Assembly: GCF_900115475.1 (NCBI RefSeq)
Contig: NZ_FOWP01000005.1
Span: 248,001 to 312,000 of the forward strand
From: Ectopseudomonas composti
Lineage (GTDB): Bacteria > Pseudomonadota > Gammaproteobacteria > Pseudomonadales > Pseudomonadaceae
DNA length: 64,000 nucleotides
Direction: 5' to 3'
Position 1 is the stretch's first letter. Each line of letters starts with the position of its first letter. Shown here in pieces: positions 45,805 to 54,620 of this stretch. Position numbers and translations under genes: made by a program. The notes beneath the pieces are model-generated. The model was not told the DNA's origin, did no database searches, and was given only the letters and a program-made list of their open reading frames with translations.

Positions 45805-47058
45805 ATGAGTCAGAGCAACACCGCTTCTCCTTCTTTCCTTGCGCGCGTGCCGTTGTGGCAGCAGATTCTCGTCGGCCTGGTGCTCGGCGTGGTCGTCGGC
45901 ATGCTGTTCAAGAGCGTCGCCCTGGCGCTGGCGCCGATCGGCGCGCTGTTTCTCAATGCGATCAAGATGCTTATCGTGCCGCTGGTGTTCGTGTCCCTGG
46001 TGGCCGGTATCACCGCCATGAGCGACAGCGCCAAGCTTGGCCGCATCAGCGTCAAGACCATCGCCATCTACCTGATCACCACCGCCTTTGCAGTGAGCAT
46101 CGGCCTGGCGTTCGGCACCCTGTTCAGCCCTGGTGAAGGCATGAACATGGTCGCCAGCGGCAGCGAAGAGGCCAAGCAGGCGCCTTCGCTGGTGCAGATT
46201 CTGGTGGGACTGGTGCCGACCAATCCGGTGACCGCCTTCGCCGAAGGCAACATTCTGCAGATCATCGTCTTCGCCATTGCCCTGGGCGTGAGCATGAATC
46301 TGGTTGGCGAAAAGGCCGCGCCGGTGGTGCGTCTCTTCGACAGCCTGGCAGAAGTGTTCTACAAGCTCACCGACCTGGTGATGCGCTTCGCCCCCATCGG
46401 CGTGTTCGCGCTGATCGCCGGCGTAGTTGCCTCCCATGGCATCGAGGTGCTGCTGCCGCTGGCCGGTGTGATCGGCGTGATCTACCTGGCCAGCATCGCC
46501 CACATGTTGCTGATCTACGGTGGCCTGATCGGCGGCCTGGCGCGCCTCAGCCCGCTGCGTTTCTTTCGTGGTATCGCTCCGGCGCTGGCGGTGGCTTTCA
46601 GTACCTCGAGCAGTTCCGGCACCTTGCCGGTGTCCATCGAGTGCGCGCGCAAGAACCTCGGCGTGTCGCAGGGTGTGGCCGGCTTCGTGCTGCCGGTGGG
46701 CGCGACCATCAACATGGACGGCACCGCGATCTACCAGGGCGTGCTGGCGCTGTTCATCGCCCAGGCCTTCGGCATCGACCTGAATGCCGGGCAGTACCTG
46801 ATGATCATCCTCACCGCCACCCTGGCCTCGGTCGGCACCGCCGGCGTGCCCGGCGCCGGCCTGATCATGCTCGGCCTGGTGCTGACTTCGGTTGGCCTGC
46901 CGCTGGAAGGCGTGGCGCTGATCGCCGGTATCGACCGCATCCTCGACATGGCGCGCACCACCGTGAACGTCGCCGGCGACCTGATGACCACCACCCTGGT
47001 GGGCAGCAGTGAGAAGGAACTGGATCGCGAGATCTACAACAGCGACAACGCAGCCTGA
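45805..47058 (+). CDS. Dicarboxylate/amino-acid:cation symporter (DAACS family)
   Basis: The protein has 417 residues with eight or so membrane spans. DAACS hallmarks are IKMLIVPLVFVSLVAGI in the third segment, the serine-rich STSSSSGTLPV re-entrant loop, NMDGTAIYQG (the NMDGT substrate motif) and AGVPGAGLIML. It imports glutamate/aspartate or C4-dicarboxylates with Na+ or H+; aspA just upstream favours aspartate or fumarate, but the specificity cannot be read from sequence. An intrinsic terminator with a long T run follows. Confidence 0.93.
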   Translation: MSQSNTASPSFLARVPLWQQILVGLVLGVVVGMLFKSVALALAPIGALFLNAIKMLIVPLVFVSLVAGITAMSDSAKLGRISVKTIAIYLITTAFAVSIGLAFGTLFSPGEGMNMVASGSEEAKQAPSLVQILVGLVPTNPVTAFAEGNILQIIVFAIALGVSMNLVGEKAAPVVRLFDSLAEVFYKLTDLVMRFAPIGVFALIAGVVASHGIEVLLPLAGVIGVIYLASIAHMLLIYGGLIGGLARLSPLRFFRGIAPALAVAFSTSSSSGTLPVSIECARKNLGVSQGVAGFVLPVGATINMDGTAIYQGVLALFIAQAFGIDLNAGQYLMIILTATLASVGTAGVPGAGLIMLGLVLTSVGLPLEGVALIAGIDRILDMARTTVNVAGDLMTTTLVGSSEKELDREIYNSDNAA

Positions 47059-47130
47059 GTGCCGCGCGCCGGGTTATCCACAGCCTGGCGCATTCGTTTT
47101 CATAGGAGGCCTCACCAGCCTCACCCTTCA

Positions 47131-47157
47131 GGGATGGCCTCGGCCATCCCTTTTTTT
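47131..47157 (+). terminator. Strong intrinsic terminator after the DAACS symporter
   Basis: A perfect 9-bp stem GGGATGGCC/GGCCATCCC (47131-47139 and 47142-47150) is followed by seven T residues. It directly adjoins a dispersed repeat at 47,159. Confidence 0.93.
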
Positions 47158-47158
47158 G

Positions 47159-47207
47159 TGGCCTGCCATCCCTGGCGGCCACCCTTCGGGCCGTCGCAAG
47201 CGACGTC
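47159..47207. repeat. Dispersed ~48-bp repeat, copy A
   Basis: Starts TGGCCTGCCATCCC and ends GCAAGCGACGT. It matches a copy at about 53,061-53,108 with roughly four substitutions and one indel. Both copies lie immediately after an intrinsic terminator of a transporter gene. The inner GGCGGCCACCCTTCGGGCCG can fold into a hairpin. Confidence 0.75.
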
Positions 47208-47273
47208 AAAAGCTGCTGCCATTCAAGGGTGGCTGCCGTAGGGTGCGCCGCGCGCACCGCCGGTTGGCCCGCA

Positions 47274-48738
47274 TCAAAGTTTCCACGCTCGGCGCAGCGT
47301 CTGCACGGCCTCGACGATCTGCGCCTCGGGCACCGCAGCAAAACCCAGCACCAGTCCGGCGCGGGCGTCCTCAGCCGTCTCGCTGCCTGGCAACCAGTAA
47401 TCGCTCAGGGGGTTCATCTCGATGCCGGCTGCACGTGCGGCGGCGATAAGCTCACGTTCCCGCGCAAGACTCTCGACCTTGATGCTCAGGTGCAGGCCGG
47501 CTTCCACGGTCGGCAATGGCGAGCAGCCGGGAATCGCCGCCGGCCAGGCCGCGAGCAAGGCGTCGCGCCGGCTGCGCGCGGCCTGGCGCATGCGCCGCAC
47601 ATGGCGCTGGAAGTGCCCGGCGGCGATGAACTCGGCCATCACCGCTTGGGTACCGACCTCCGAATGACGCATCTCCAGTGCCTGGCGCCGGGCGAAGCTC
47701 TCCGCCAGCGCGGGTGGCAGCACCAGGTAGCCCAGGCGCAATGCAGGAAAGGCGAGCTTGCCGAAGGTGCCGATGTAGATCACCCGCTGCTGCTCGTCCA
47801 GCGCCGCCAGAGGCGCGAGCGGCGTGCCGCTGTAGCGGTACTCGCCGTCGTAGTCGTCCTCGATGATCCAGCCGTTCACGCGTTTGGCCCATTCCAGTAG
47901 CGCCAGGCGCCGTTGCAGCGACAGGGTCACCCCTGGGGTACTGGTGTGCGGGTGTGACATAGGCCAGCCGGCAATCGTTCAGGCGTTGCAGGGCGGCGAC
48001 GTCCAGGCCGTCGCCGTCCACCGCGATACCGCACAGCTGCGCGCCGGCCACCGCAAAGGCATGGCCCGCCGCGCGGTAGCCGGGGTTTTCCAGCGCCACC
48101 CGCGCGCCGGGCTGCACCAGCAATTGAGCGCAGAGGCTGATGGCCTGCTGCGAGCCGCAGGTGATCAGCACCTGCGTCGCCTCGCAGGTCAGGCCGCGGC
48201 TGCTGCGCAGGTAAGCAGCGATCAGCTCGCGCAGTTGTATGTCACCGGCGGGGTCGCCATAACCCAGCCGGGCCGGCGAGGGTTTGCGCCAGAAGCGCGC
48301 CTGCAGGCGCGCCCAGGTCTCGAAGGGGAACAGATCGAAGGCCGGTACACCGATGCGAAAAGCGCGCGGTGCACCTTTGGCGGGCATGGCCAGATGGTGA
48401 TTCTGCAACAGCTGCAGGGCTGGGCTGGCCGCTGCTGGAGTGACCGCAGTGGCGGCGGCAGGCCGGCTACGCGGCAGTTCGGCGATGTAGGTGCCATCGC
48501 CGACCCGCCCGGCTACGTAGCCCTCGGCGTACAACTGGTCCAACGCGCGGGTCACGGTATTGCGCGAAATGCCCAGCAGCGCGGCCAGCTCGCGGCTGGC
48601 CGGCAGACGTGTGCCGCCCGCCAGGCGGCCGTCGAGGATGCGTTCGCGTAAGGCCTGGTAGAGCTGGCGTGCCAGGCCCTGGCCGGGCTGCAGGCGAATG
48701 CCGGAAAGGTCGAACGGCAAGGCAGGCGCGCGATTCAT
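47274..48738 (-). pseudogene. MocR/GabR-type PLP-dependent regulator, frameshifted
   Basis: Two overlapping minus-strand frames together make one ordinary ~485-residue MocR protein. The first (from the ATG at 48738) has a GntR winged helix (LYQALRERILDGRLAGGTRLPASRELAALLGISRNTVTRALDQLY) and the first part of an aminotransferase-I domain up to LAYVTPAHQYP. The frame then breaks, and the rest (GVTLSLQRRLALLEW onward, with DDYDGEYRY and the PLP-lysine segment GTFGKLAFPALRLG) continues in another frame to 47274. The break is near 47,930-47,945, in a CCCAGGGG run, equal to 2 lost or 1 gained base. It is a real pseudogene or a sequencing error. The gene is divergent from the PaiB-type gene, its likely target. 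Confidence 0.87.
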
Positions 48739-48834
48739 GATCGTCGATTGGCTCCATGAAAATCGTCGGGAATGGATCTTACGTCAGGCCAATATCCTGC
48801 CTAGCATGACCCCATCACGCCAGGAGAAACCCTC

Positions 48835-49467
48835 ATGTACTGCCCCGCTGCCTTTCGTCAGGACGACCTGCCCACTCTGCACGCGCAGATTCAGGCCAAC
48901 GGTCTGGCCATCGTGACCAGCAGCGGCGCGCAGGGCCTGCAGGCCAGTCATCTGCCGCTGCTGCTGGCGCCTGACGAGGGCGAGTTCGGCACCCTGTACG
49001 GCCACTTCGCCCGGGCCAACCCGCACTGGCGCGACCTGGCCAGCGGCGCCGAGGCCCTGGTGGTGTTCAGCGGCGCGGACGCCTATGTGCATCCCGGCTG
49101 GTACCCGGCCAAGGCCGAGCACGGCAAGGTGGTGCCGACCTGGAACTACATCGCCGTGCATGCCTGGGGTCGGGCCGAAGTGTTCGACGAGCCCGAGCGT
49201 CTGCTGCAACTGGTCAGCCGCCTCAGCGACCGCCATGAGCAGGGCCGTGCGCAGCCCTGGGCCGTCGACGATGCGCCGCGTGACTACATCGAGTCCATGC
49301 TGCGCGCCATCGTCGGTTTCGCCCTGCCGATTCGCCGACTCGAAGGCAAATGGAAGCTCAGCCAGAACCGCTCGACCCGCGACCAGGCCGGTGTTCGCGC
49401 CGGCCTGGCGACGTCCGCCAACCCGCGCGACCACGAGCTGGCGGCGCAGATGAACCCCACCGACTGA
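48835..49467 (+). CDS. FMN-binding negative transcriptional regulator (PaiB family)
   Basis: The protein has 210 residues starting MYCPAAFRQDD. FMN-binding split-barrel features of the PaiB family include ASHLPLLLAPDEGEFGTLYGHFARANPHW, VHPGWYPAK and VPTWNYIAVHAWG. PaiB in Bacillus represses protease and sporulation genes; here a flavin-dependent or polyamine-related role is possible but unproven. CAGGAGAAA precedes the ATG. It is divergent from the broken MocR gene; ATTGGC (48,747) and GCCAAT (48,788) in the gap could be regulator half-sites. Two GNAT genes follow closely. Confidence 0.93.
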   Translation: MYCPAAFRQDDLPTLHAQIQANGLAIVTSSGAQGLQASHLPLLLAPDEGEFGTLYGHFARANPHWRDLASGAEALVVFSGADAYVHPGWYPAKAEHGKVVPTWNYIAVHAWGRAEVFDEPERLLQLVSRLSDRHEQGRAQPWAVDDAPRDYIESMLRAIVGFALPIRRLEGKWKLSQNRSTRDQAGVRAGLATSANPRDHELAAQMNPTD

Positions 49468-49486
49468 CCACCAAAGGAAGGCCATC

Positions 49487-49927
49487 ATGCTCGATATCCG
49501 CCCCATCACCGCTGCCGATCATGCTGTCTGGCTGCCGCTCTGGCAGGGTTACCAGCGCTTCTACCAGGCCGAGATCCCGGCCGAGACCAGCGCCCTCACC
49601 TGGCAGCGTTTTCTCGACCCGGCCGAGCCCATGCAGGCGGCGCTGGCCTGGCAGGACGGCGAGGCGGTCGGTTTGGTGCACTTCATCTATCACCGCAGTT
49701 GCTGGACGAGCGGCGACTACTGCTACCTGCAGGACCTGTTCGTCGCCGAGCATATTCGCGGTGGCGGCATCGGTCGCGCGCTGATCGAGCATGTTTACGC
49801 CGAGGCCCGTGCTGCCGGCGCCAGTCGCGTGCATTGGCTGACCCAGGAAACCAACTACCAGGGGCGTATGCTCTACGACCGCATCGGCGACCGCTCCGGT
49901 TTCATCCAGTACAGGAAGCTCTTCTGA
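49487..49927 (+). CDS. GNAT-family N-acetyltransferase, paralogue A
   Basis: The protein has 146 residues of a compact GNAT fold: IRPITAADHAVWLPLWQGYQRFY at the start, CYLQDLFVAEHIRGGGIGRALIEH with the acetyl-CoA loop R-x-x-G-I-G, and HWLTQETNYQGRMLYDRIG. The substrate is unknown. It lies 19 bases after the PaiB gene and overlaps the next GNAT gene by one base. It is closely similar to the gene at 54167, about two-thirds identical by eye. Confidence 0.93.
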   Translation: MLDIRPITAADHAVWLPLWQGYQRFYQAEIPAETSALTWQRFLDPAEPMQAALAWQDGEAVGLVHFIYHRSCWTSGDYCYLQDLFVAEHIRGGGIGRALIEHVYAEARAAGASRVHWLTQETNYQGRMLYDRIGDRSGFIQYRKLF

Positions 49928-50598
49928 TGACGCGTGATCTCACTCACTGGCAACCCCGACCCACACCAGACCAACGCACGCTGCAAGGCCGTTTCGTGCG
50001 TCTCGAAGCACTCGATGCCGGGCGCCATGGCGATGATCTGTGGCGCGCCTTGCAGGGTCCGGACCCGGCGCTTTGGGATTATTTGCCCTACGGCCCCTTC
50101 AGCGAGCGCGGCGCTTTCGATGCCTGGCTGGCCGCCAATGCGCAGAGTCGCGACCCGCTGTTCTACGCGGTGATCGACCTGGCCAGCGCTCGCGCCCTGG
50201 GGCTGTTCAGCTACCTGCGTATCACCGCGCAGGACGGCAGCATCGAGATCGGCCACGTCGCCTTCGGCGCGCCGATGCAGCGCACGCCAGGCGCGACCGA
50301 GGCGATCTATCTGTTGGCACACCACGCCTTCGACGACCTCGGCTACCGGCGCCTGGAGTGGAAGTGCGACGCGGCCAACGCCCGCTCGCTGCGCGCCGCC
50401 GAGCGCTTTGGCTTCAGCCAGGAAGGACTGTTCCGTCAGCACATGGTGCGCAAGGGGCGTAACCGCGATACCGCCTGGTTCGCCATCATCGACGGGGAAT
50501 GGCCGGCCCGCCGCGATGCCTTCGAACGCTGGCTGGTGGTGGATAACTTCGATGAGGATGGGCGGCAGAAGCAGCGTCTGGAGGCGCTGCGCGAATAG
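49927..50598 (+). CDS. GNAT-family N-acetyltransferase (RimJ/RimL type)
   Basis: The protein has 223 residues from the ATG at 49927, which overlaps the preceding stop (TGATG). It has the RimJ/RimL pattern: VRLEALDAGRHGDDLWRAL, then SIEIGHVAFGAPMQRTPGATEAIYLLAHHAFDDLGYRRLEWKCDAANARSLRAAERFGFSQEG. Such enzymes acetylate protein N-termini, polyamines or small amines; the substrate here is unknown. The open frame extending upstream to 49699 is a shadow of the preceding gene. Confidence 0.93.
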   Translation: MTRDLTHWQPRPTPDQRTLQGRFVRLEALDAGRHGDDLWRALQGPDPALWDYLPYGPFSERGAFDAWLAANAQSRDPLFYAVIDLASARALGLFSYLRITAQDGSIEIGHVAFGAPMQRTPGATEAIYLLAHHAFDDLGYRRLEWKCDAANARSLRAAERFGFSQEGLFRQHMVRKGRNRDTAWFAIIDGEWPARRDAFERWLVVDNFDEDGRQKQRLEALRE

Positions 50599-50602
50599 CC
50601 CC

Positions 50603-51421
50603 TCACTCCATCTCGAACAACCCATCACGCAGCTGTGCGCCACCCAGGCGCTGGCGGATGTCGTCGTCGATGCGCGGGTCGTCGGGGGCGTAGAGCATCA
50701 ACTGGCGATAGGCGTTGACCCGGTTGATCTCATTGCCCAGGTACTGCCAGACAACGCGGGTGCAGGCCGGCGTGCGGCGGTCGCCGCTTGAGACGCCGGT
50801 CTTGATGCCGTTGAGGCGGATGATGCGGCTCTTGAAGCTGGGGATCAGGATGGTCTGGCTCATCTCGTTGCCGGTGAGCGACTCGTAGTCCACCAGGAAC
50901 AGGCGGTCCTGCAGGAACAACGCCGTGCCCAGGTAGCGGCAGCGCACCCAGTCCTCGCTGCCGCCGCGTGCGGGCTCCTGGCGCTCCTGCCGTTCCTGGC
51001 GCTCGAACAGGTAATTGCCGCGCTCCTCACGCAGGTGCACCAGCGACAGCAGCACGTGCCCCGGCACTGACATGCAGTTGGAGTATTCGAAGTAGTAGCC
51101 GCAGTAGCGCTCCATCGGGCTGGCCTGGCGGCGTAGCGGGGCGAACAGCTCCAGCAGCGGATCGTTACCACTTTGCTGTTGCGCATCGCCGCTGCGCGCG
51201 CCGATCAGGCGGGCGAACTGCTCGGCCGGCATGGCCAGTTCGAAGGGTTCGACGCCGAAGAAATCGCAAATGCGCTTGAGGTTGTGCGTGGTCGGTCGGC
51301 TCTGTCCGGCCAGGTAACGGTTGAACTGCGCACGGTTGATCGACAGCTTGCGGCATACCTCGGCAATCGAACGGTAATGGCTGCAGAGCAGTTTCAGATT
51401 GGTGCCGAGGGAATCGGACAT
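50603..51421 (-). CDS. Helix-turn-helix transcriptional regulator
   Basis: The protein has 272 residues. The N-terminal ~65 residues are a Cro/C1-type helix-turn-helix (IAEVCRKLSINRAQFNRYLAGQSRPTTHNLKRICDFFGVEPFEL). The rest is a ligand-type domain I do not recognise (YCGYYFEYSNCMSVPGHVLLSLVHL), interrupted by a short charged repeat QERQERQEP. It is divergent from the AGCS symporter gene with a 159-base gap, so it may regulate that transporter. It converges on the GNAT gene with only four bases between the stops. Confidence 0.88.
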   Translation of the reverse strand: MSDSLGTNLKLLCSHYRSIAEVCRKLSINRAQFNRYLAGQSRPTTHNLKRICDFFGVEPFELAMPAEQFARLIGARSGDAQQQSGNDPLLELFAPLRRQASPMERYCGYYFEYSNCMSVPGHVLLSLVHLREERGNYLFERQERQERQEPARGGSEDWVRCRYLGTALFLQDRLFLVDYESLTGNEMSQTILIPSFKSRIIRLNGIKTGVSSGDRRTPACTRVVWQYLGNEINRVNAYRQLMLYAPDDPRIDDDIRQRLGGAQLRDGLFEME

Positions 51422-51580
51422 ATGGCCGCTCCAGCTGATGCGAATGACGCGATTCTAGCATCAACTCGCGTCAGCTCGCCGCGACCTGCGAAATTGTTCC
51501 ACGCAGAGCCTTGACCAAAGATTGCGCCATCCGCTCGGCGCGGCGCCTTCCCATTCAAAACAACAAGAGAGAAAGCCTCC

Positions 51581-53020
51581 ATGCTCGATCTTCTCAATGA
51601 CCTCATCTGGAGCAAGCTGCTGATCGTGATGCTGATCGGTCTCGGCCTGTACTTCACCATCGCCTCACGCTTCGTGCAGTTCCGCTACTTCGGCAGCATG
51701 TTCCGCATCTTCAGCGAAGCATTTCAGCGTCAGCCGGGCCAGCTCAGTTCGTTCCAGGCCCTGATGCTGTCGGTGGCCGGCCGCGTCGGCGCCGGCAACA
51801 TCGCCGGTGTGTCTGTGGCGATCATGCTCGGTGGCCCGGGCGCCATCTTCTGGATGTGGGTCGTGGCCCTGGTCGGCATGGCCACCAGCTATTTCGAGTG
51901 CTCGCTGGCCCAGCTGTACAAGCGTCGCGAGGCCGATGGCGGCTACCGTGGCGGCCCGGCGTTCTACATCCAGCACGGTCTTGGCCAGCGCTGGCTGGGC
52001 ATCGTCGTGTCGATCCTGCTGCTGGTGACCTTCGGCTTCGGCTTCAACGCCGTGCAGTCCTTCACCGTCGCCAGCTCGCTGCATGACACCTTCGGTATCC
52101 CGACCCTGGCCAGCGGCATTGCCCTGACCGTGGTGATCGGCCTGATCATCTTCGGTGGCATCAAGCGCATCGCCAAGTTCGCCGACGTGCTGGTGCCGGT
52201 GATGGCGTTCTCTTACCTGGGCATGGCGCTGCTGGTGATCGGCATGAACATCAGCGAAGTGCCGGCTACCTTCGCCCTGATCTTCAAGAGCGCCTTCGGC
52301 CTTGAGCCGGCCTTTGCCGGCGGTATCGGCGCGGCCATCATCATGGGCGTCAAACGCGGTCTGTTCTCCAACGAGGCCGGTCTGGGCAGCGCGCCGAACG
52401 TGGCCGCAGTGGCCGAGGTCAAGCACCCGGCCGCGCAGGGCATCGTGCAGTCGCTCAGCGTGTTCATCGACACCCTGATCCTGTGCAGCTGCACGGCGAT
52501 GATCATCCTGCTCTCCGGCGTCTATCAGCCGGGCATGGAGCAAGCCGGTGTGGTGCTGACCCAGAGCGCCGTTGCCGCCGTGGTCGGCGAGTGGGGCCGC
52601 GTCTTCATCAGCCTGGCGCTGCTGCTGTTCGTCTTCACCACCCTGATCTACAACTACTACCTCGGCGAGAACGCCCTGGGTTTCTTCAGCCAGAAGCGTG
52701 GCCCGGTGATGATCTACCGCGTGCTGGTAGTCGTTCTGGTGCTGTGGGGCTCAGTGCAGGACCTGGGTACCGTGTTCGCCTTCGCTGACGTGACCATGGG
52801 CCTGCTGGCGATCTGCAACCTGATTGCCCTGGCCCTGCTGTTCAAGGTAGGCGTGCGCCTGATGCGCGACTACGATAGCCAGATCAAGGCAGGTGTTGAG
52901 TCGCCGGTACTCGATGCCAAGCAGTTCGCTGATCTGGACCTCGACCCTGCCGTGTGGGGTAGTCAGCCAGTTGAAACCGCCGACCAGGCGGAAATCGGTG
53001 ATCGCGTCTACCAGCGTTGA
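51581..53020 (+). CDS. Sodium:alanine/glycine symporter (AGCS family)
   Basis: The protein has 479 residues and about ten membrane spans. AGCS signatures are seen in FQALMLSVAGRVGAGNIAGVSVAI, GGPGAIFWMWVVALVGMATSYFE, GGYRGGPAFYIQHGLG and VKRGLFSNEAGLGSAPNVAA. It imports alanine or glycine with sodium. AGAGAAAG precedes the ATG. An intrinsic terminator and a dispersed repeat follow. Confidence 0.96.
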   Translation: MLDLLNDLIWSKLLIVMLIGLGLYFTIASRFVQFRYFGSMFRIFSEAFQRQPGQLSSFQALMLSVAGRVGAGNIAGVSVAIMLGGPGAIFWMWVVALVGMATSYFECSLAQLYKRREADGGYRGGPAFYIQHGLGQRWLGIVVSILLLVTFGFGFNAVQSFTVASSLHDTFGIPTLASGIALTVVIGLIIFGGIKRIAKFADVLVPVMAFSYLGMALLVIGMNISEVPATFALIFKSAFGLEPAFAGGIGAAIIMGVKRGLFSNEAGLGSAPNVAAVAEVKHPAAQGIVQSLSVFIDTLILCSCTAMIILLSGVYQPGMEQAGVVLTQSAVAAVVGEWGRVFISLALLLFVFTTLIYNYYLGENALGFFSQKRGPVMIYRVLVVVLVLWGSVQDLGTVFAFADVTMGLLAICNLIALALLFKVGVRLMRDYDSQIKAGVESPVLDAKQFADLDLDPAVWGSQPVETADQAEIGDRVYQR

Positions 53021-53039
53021 TCTGACTCAGATGGGAAGA

Positions 53040-53059
53040 GGGGGCGATGCCCCCTTTTT
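53040..53059 (+). terminator. Intrinsic terminator after the AGCS symporter
   Basis: A 6-bp stem GGGGGC/GCCCCC (53040-53045 and 53049-53054) with loop GAT is followed by five T residues. Confidence 0.88.
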
Positions 53060-53060
53060 C

Positions 53061-53108
53061 TTGGCCTGCCATCCCGGCGGCCATCCTTCGGGCAGTGGCA
53101 AGCGACGT
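53061..53108. repeat. Dispersed ~48-bp repeat, copy B
   Basis: Matches copy A at 47,159-47,207 in the same orientation relative to the upstream terminator. It ends 42 bases before the asparaginase start. Confidence 0.75.
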
Positions 53109-53149
53109 TGCAATCGTCCCCCTTTGCCCGTGATATGCGAGGAGAGCCC

Positions 53150-54139
53150 ATGGCGACCCCAGAAAAACTCTTGGTGCTGTACACCGGCGGCACCATCGGC
53201 ATGCAGATGAGCGCAGACGGCCTGGCGCCAGCCTCGGGCTTCGAGGCGCGCATGCGCACTCAGCAGGCCAGCGAGAACGCCAGTGAGTTGCCGCAGTGGT
53301 GCTTTCGCGAGCTGCTGCCGCTGATAGACAGCGCCAACATGAACCCCGGCCACTGGCTGGCGCTACGTGACGAGATCGTCACTGCAGTGCAGACAGGCGG
53401 CCACGACGCCGTGCTGGTGCTGCATGGCACCGATACCCTGGCCTACAGTGCTGCGGCGCTGAGTTTTCTGCTGCTGGGCCTTGACGTGCCTGTGGTGCTG
53501 AGCGGCGCCATGCAACCGGCTGGCGTCGCTGGCGGTGATGCCTGGCCCAATCTGTTCGGCGCCATGCGTGCGCTGCATCGCGGTGTCGCGCCTGGCGTGC
53601 ACCTGTACTTCAACGGGCAACTGCTGCACGGCGCGCGTTGCTCGAAGTTGCGCAGCGATGCTTTCGACGCCTTCCAGGTGTTGCCACGTCAGCGTCAGGC
53701 AGAGCGTGCAACGCTCGATGCTCGTATCGACTTCCGCCAACCGCGTCAGGCGGTCAATCTCGCCGTGTTGCCGCTGCATCCGGCCGTGCAGGCCGGGCAT
53801 CTGCAAGCCCTGCTGGCCAGCGGCGTGCAGGGCTTGCTGTTGGAATGCTACGGCAGCGGCACCGGCCCGGCCGGTGATGAACAGCTGATGAGCGTGCTGC
53901 GTGAGGCGCACCAGCGTGGCGTGGTGCTGGCGGCGATCAGCCAGTGTGCGCAGGGCCACGTGCAGTTCGGCGTCTATGCGGCCGGTAGCCGACTGGCCGA
54001 GGTAGGCCTGGTGTCCTGCGGCGGCATGACCCGCGAGGCTGCCCTGGGCAAGCTGTTCGCCTTGCTCGGCGCCGGTTTGCCGCAAGCGGAGGTCGAGCAC
54101 TGGCTGGCGCGTGATCTCTGTGGTGAGATGAGCGACTGA
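53150..54139 (+). CDS. L-asparaginase, type I
   Basis: The protein has 329 residues from the ATG at 53150, which has GAGGAGAG upstream. The first catalytic threonine lies in YTGGTIGM (Thr12) and the second site is HGTDTLAYSA at about 92-101; PVVLSGAMQP follows. There is no signal peptide, consistent with a cytoplasmic type I enzyme. It hydrolyses asparagine to aspartate and ammonia and fits the neighbouring glutaminase, aspA and amino-acid transporters. The 28-base gap suggests co-transcription with the next GNAT gene. Confidence 0.94.
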   Translation: MATPEKLLVLYTGGTIGMQMSADGLAPASGFEARMRTQQASENASELPQWCFRELLPLIDSANMNPGHWLALRDEIVTAVQTGGHDAVLVLHGTDTLAYSAAALSFLLLGLDVPVVLSGAMQPAGVAGGDAWPNLFGAMRALHRGVAPGVHLYFNGQLLHGARCSKLRSDAFDAFQVLPRQRQAERATLDARIDFRQPRQAVNLAVLPLHPAVQAGHLQALLASGVQGLLLECYGSGTGPAGDEQLMSVLREAHQRGVVLAAISQCAQGHVQFGVYAAGSRLAEVGLVSCGGMTREAALGKLFALLGAGLPQAEVEHWLARDLCGEMSD

Positions 54140-54166
54140 TCCACCTGCCCAAACAGAGGAAGGACG

Positions 54167-54610
54167 ATGAGCATCGAGATTCGCCCTGTAGTCGCTGCCG
54201 ATTACGAAGCCTGGTTGCCGCTATGGCAGGGCTACCAGCGCTTCTACATGACCGAGATTCCAGCCGACACCAGTGCCGTCACTTGGCAGCGCTTTCTCGA
54301 CCCTGCCGAGCCCATGGGCGCTGCCCTGGCCTGGCACGGTGATCGGGCCATCGCCCTGGTGCACTGGGTCATTCACCGCTCGACCTGGACCACCGGCGAT
54401 TACTGCTACCTGCAGGATCTGTTCGTGGCCAAGGGCGAGCGCAGTGGCGGCGTTGGGCGCAAGTTGATCCAGCATGTTGTTGAGCAGGCGCGTGCCGCCG
54501 GCTGCTCGCGGGTGCATTGGCTGACCCATGAAACCAACAGCCAGGCCAAGCTGCTGTACGAGCGCATCGGCGAGCGTTCGGGCTTCGTGCAGTACCGCAA
54601 GCTGCTGTAG
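54167..54610 (+). CDS. GNAT-family N-acetyltransferase, paralogue B
   Basis: The protein has 147 residues, a close paralogue of the gene at 49487 (shared WLPLWQGYQRFY, TWQRFLDPAEPM, GDYCYLQDLFVA and SGF.QYRKL). The acetyl-CoA loop is RSGGVGRKLIQ. The substrate is unknown. AGAGGAAGGA precedes the ATG. It converges with the RidA gene 10 bases away. Confidence 0.93.
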   Translation: MSIEIRPVVAADYEAWLPLWQGYQRFYMTEIPADTSAVTWQRFLDPAEPMGAALAWHGDRAIALVHWVIHRSTWTTGDYCYLQDLFVAKGERSGGVGRKLIQHVVEQARAAGCSRVHWLTHETNSQAKLLYERIGERSGFVQYRKLL

Positions 54611-54620
54611 CTATTCCTGG

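Noticed and set aside
47059..47273. Short ORFs between the DAACS symporter and the MocR pseudogene
   Set aside because: This stretch is a terminator plus a dispersed repeat; the ORFs there are composition artefacts.
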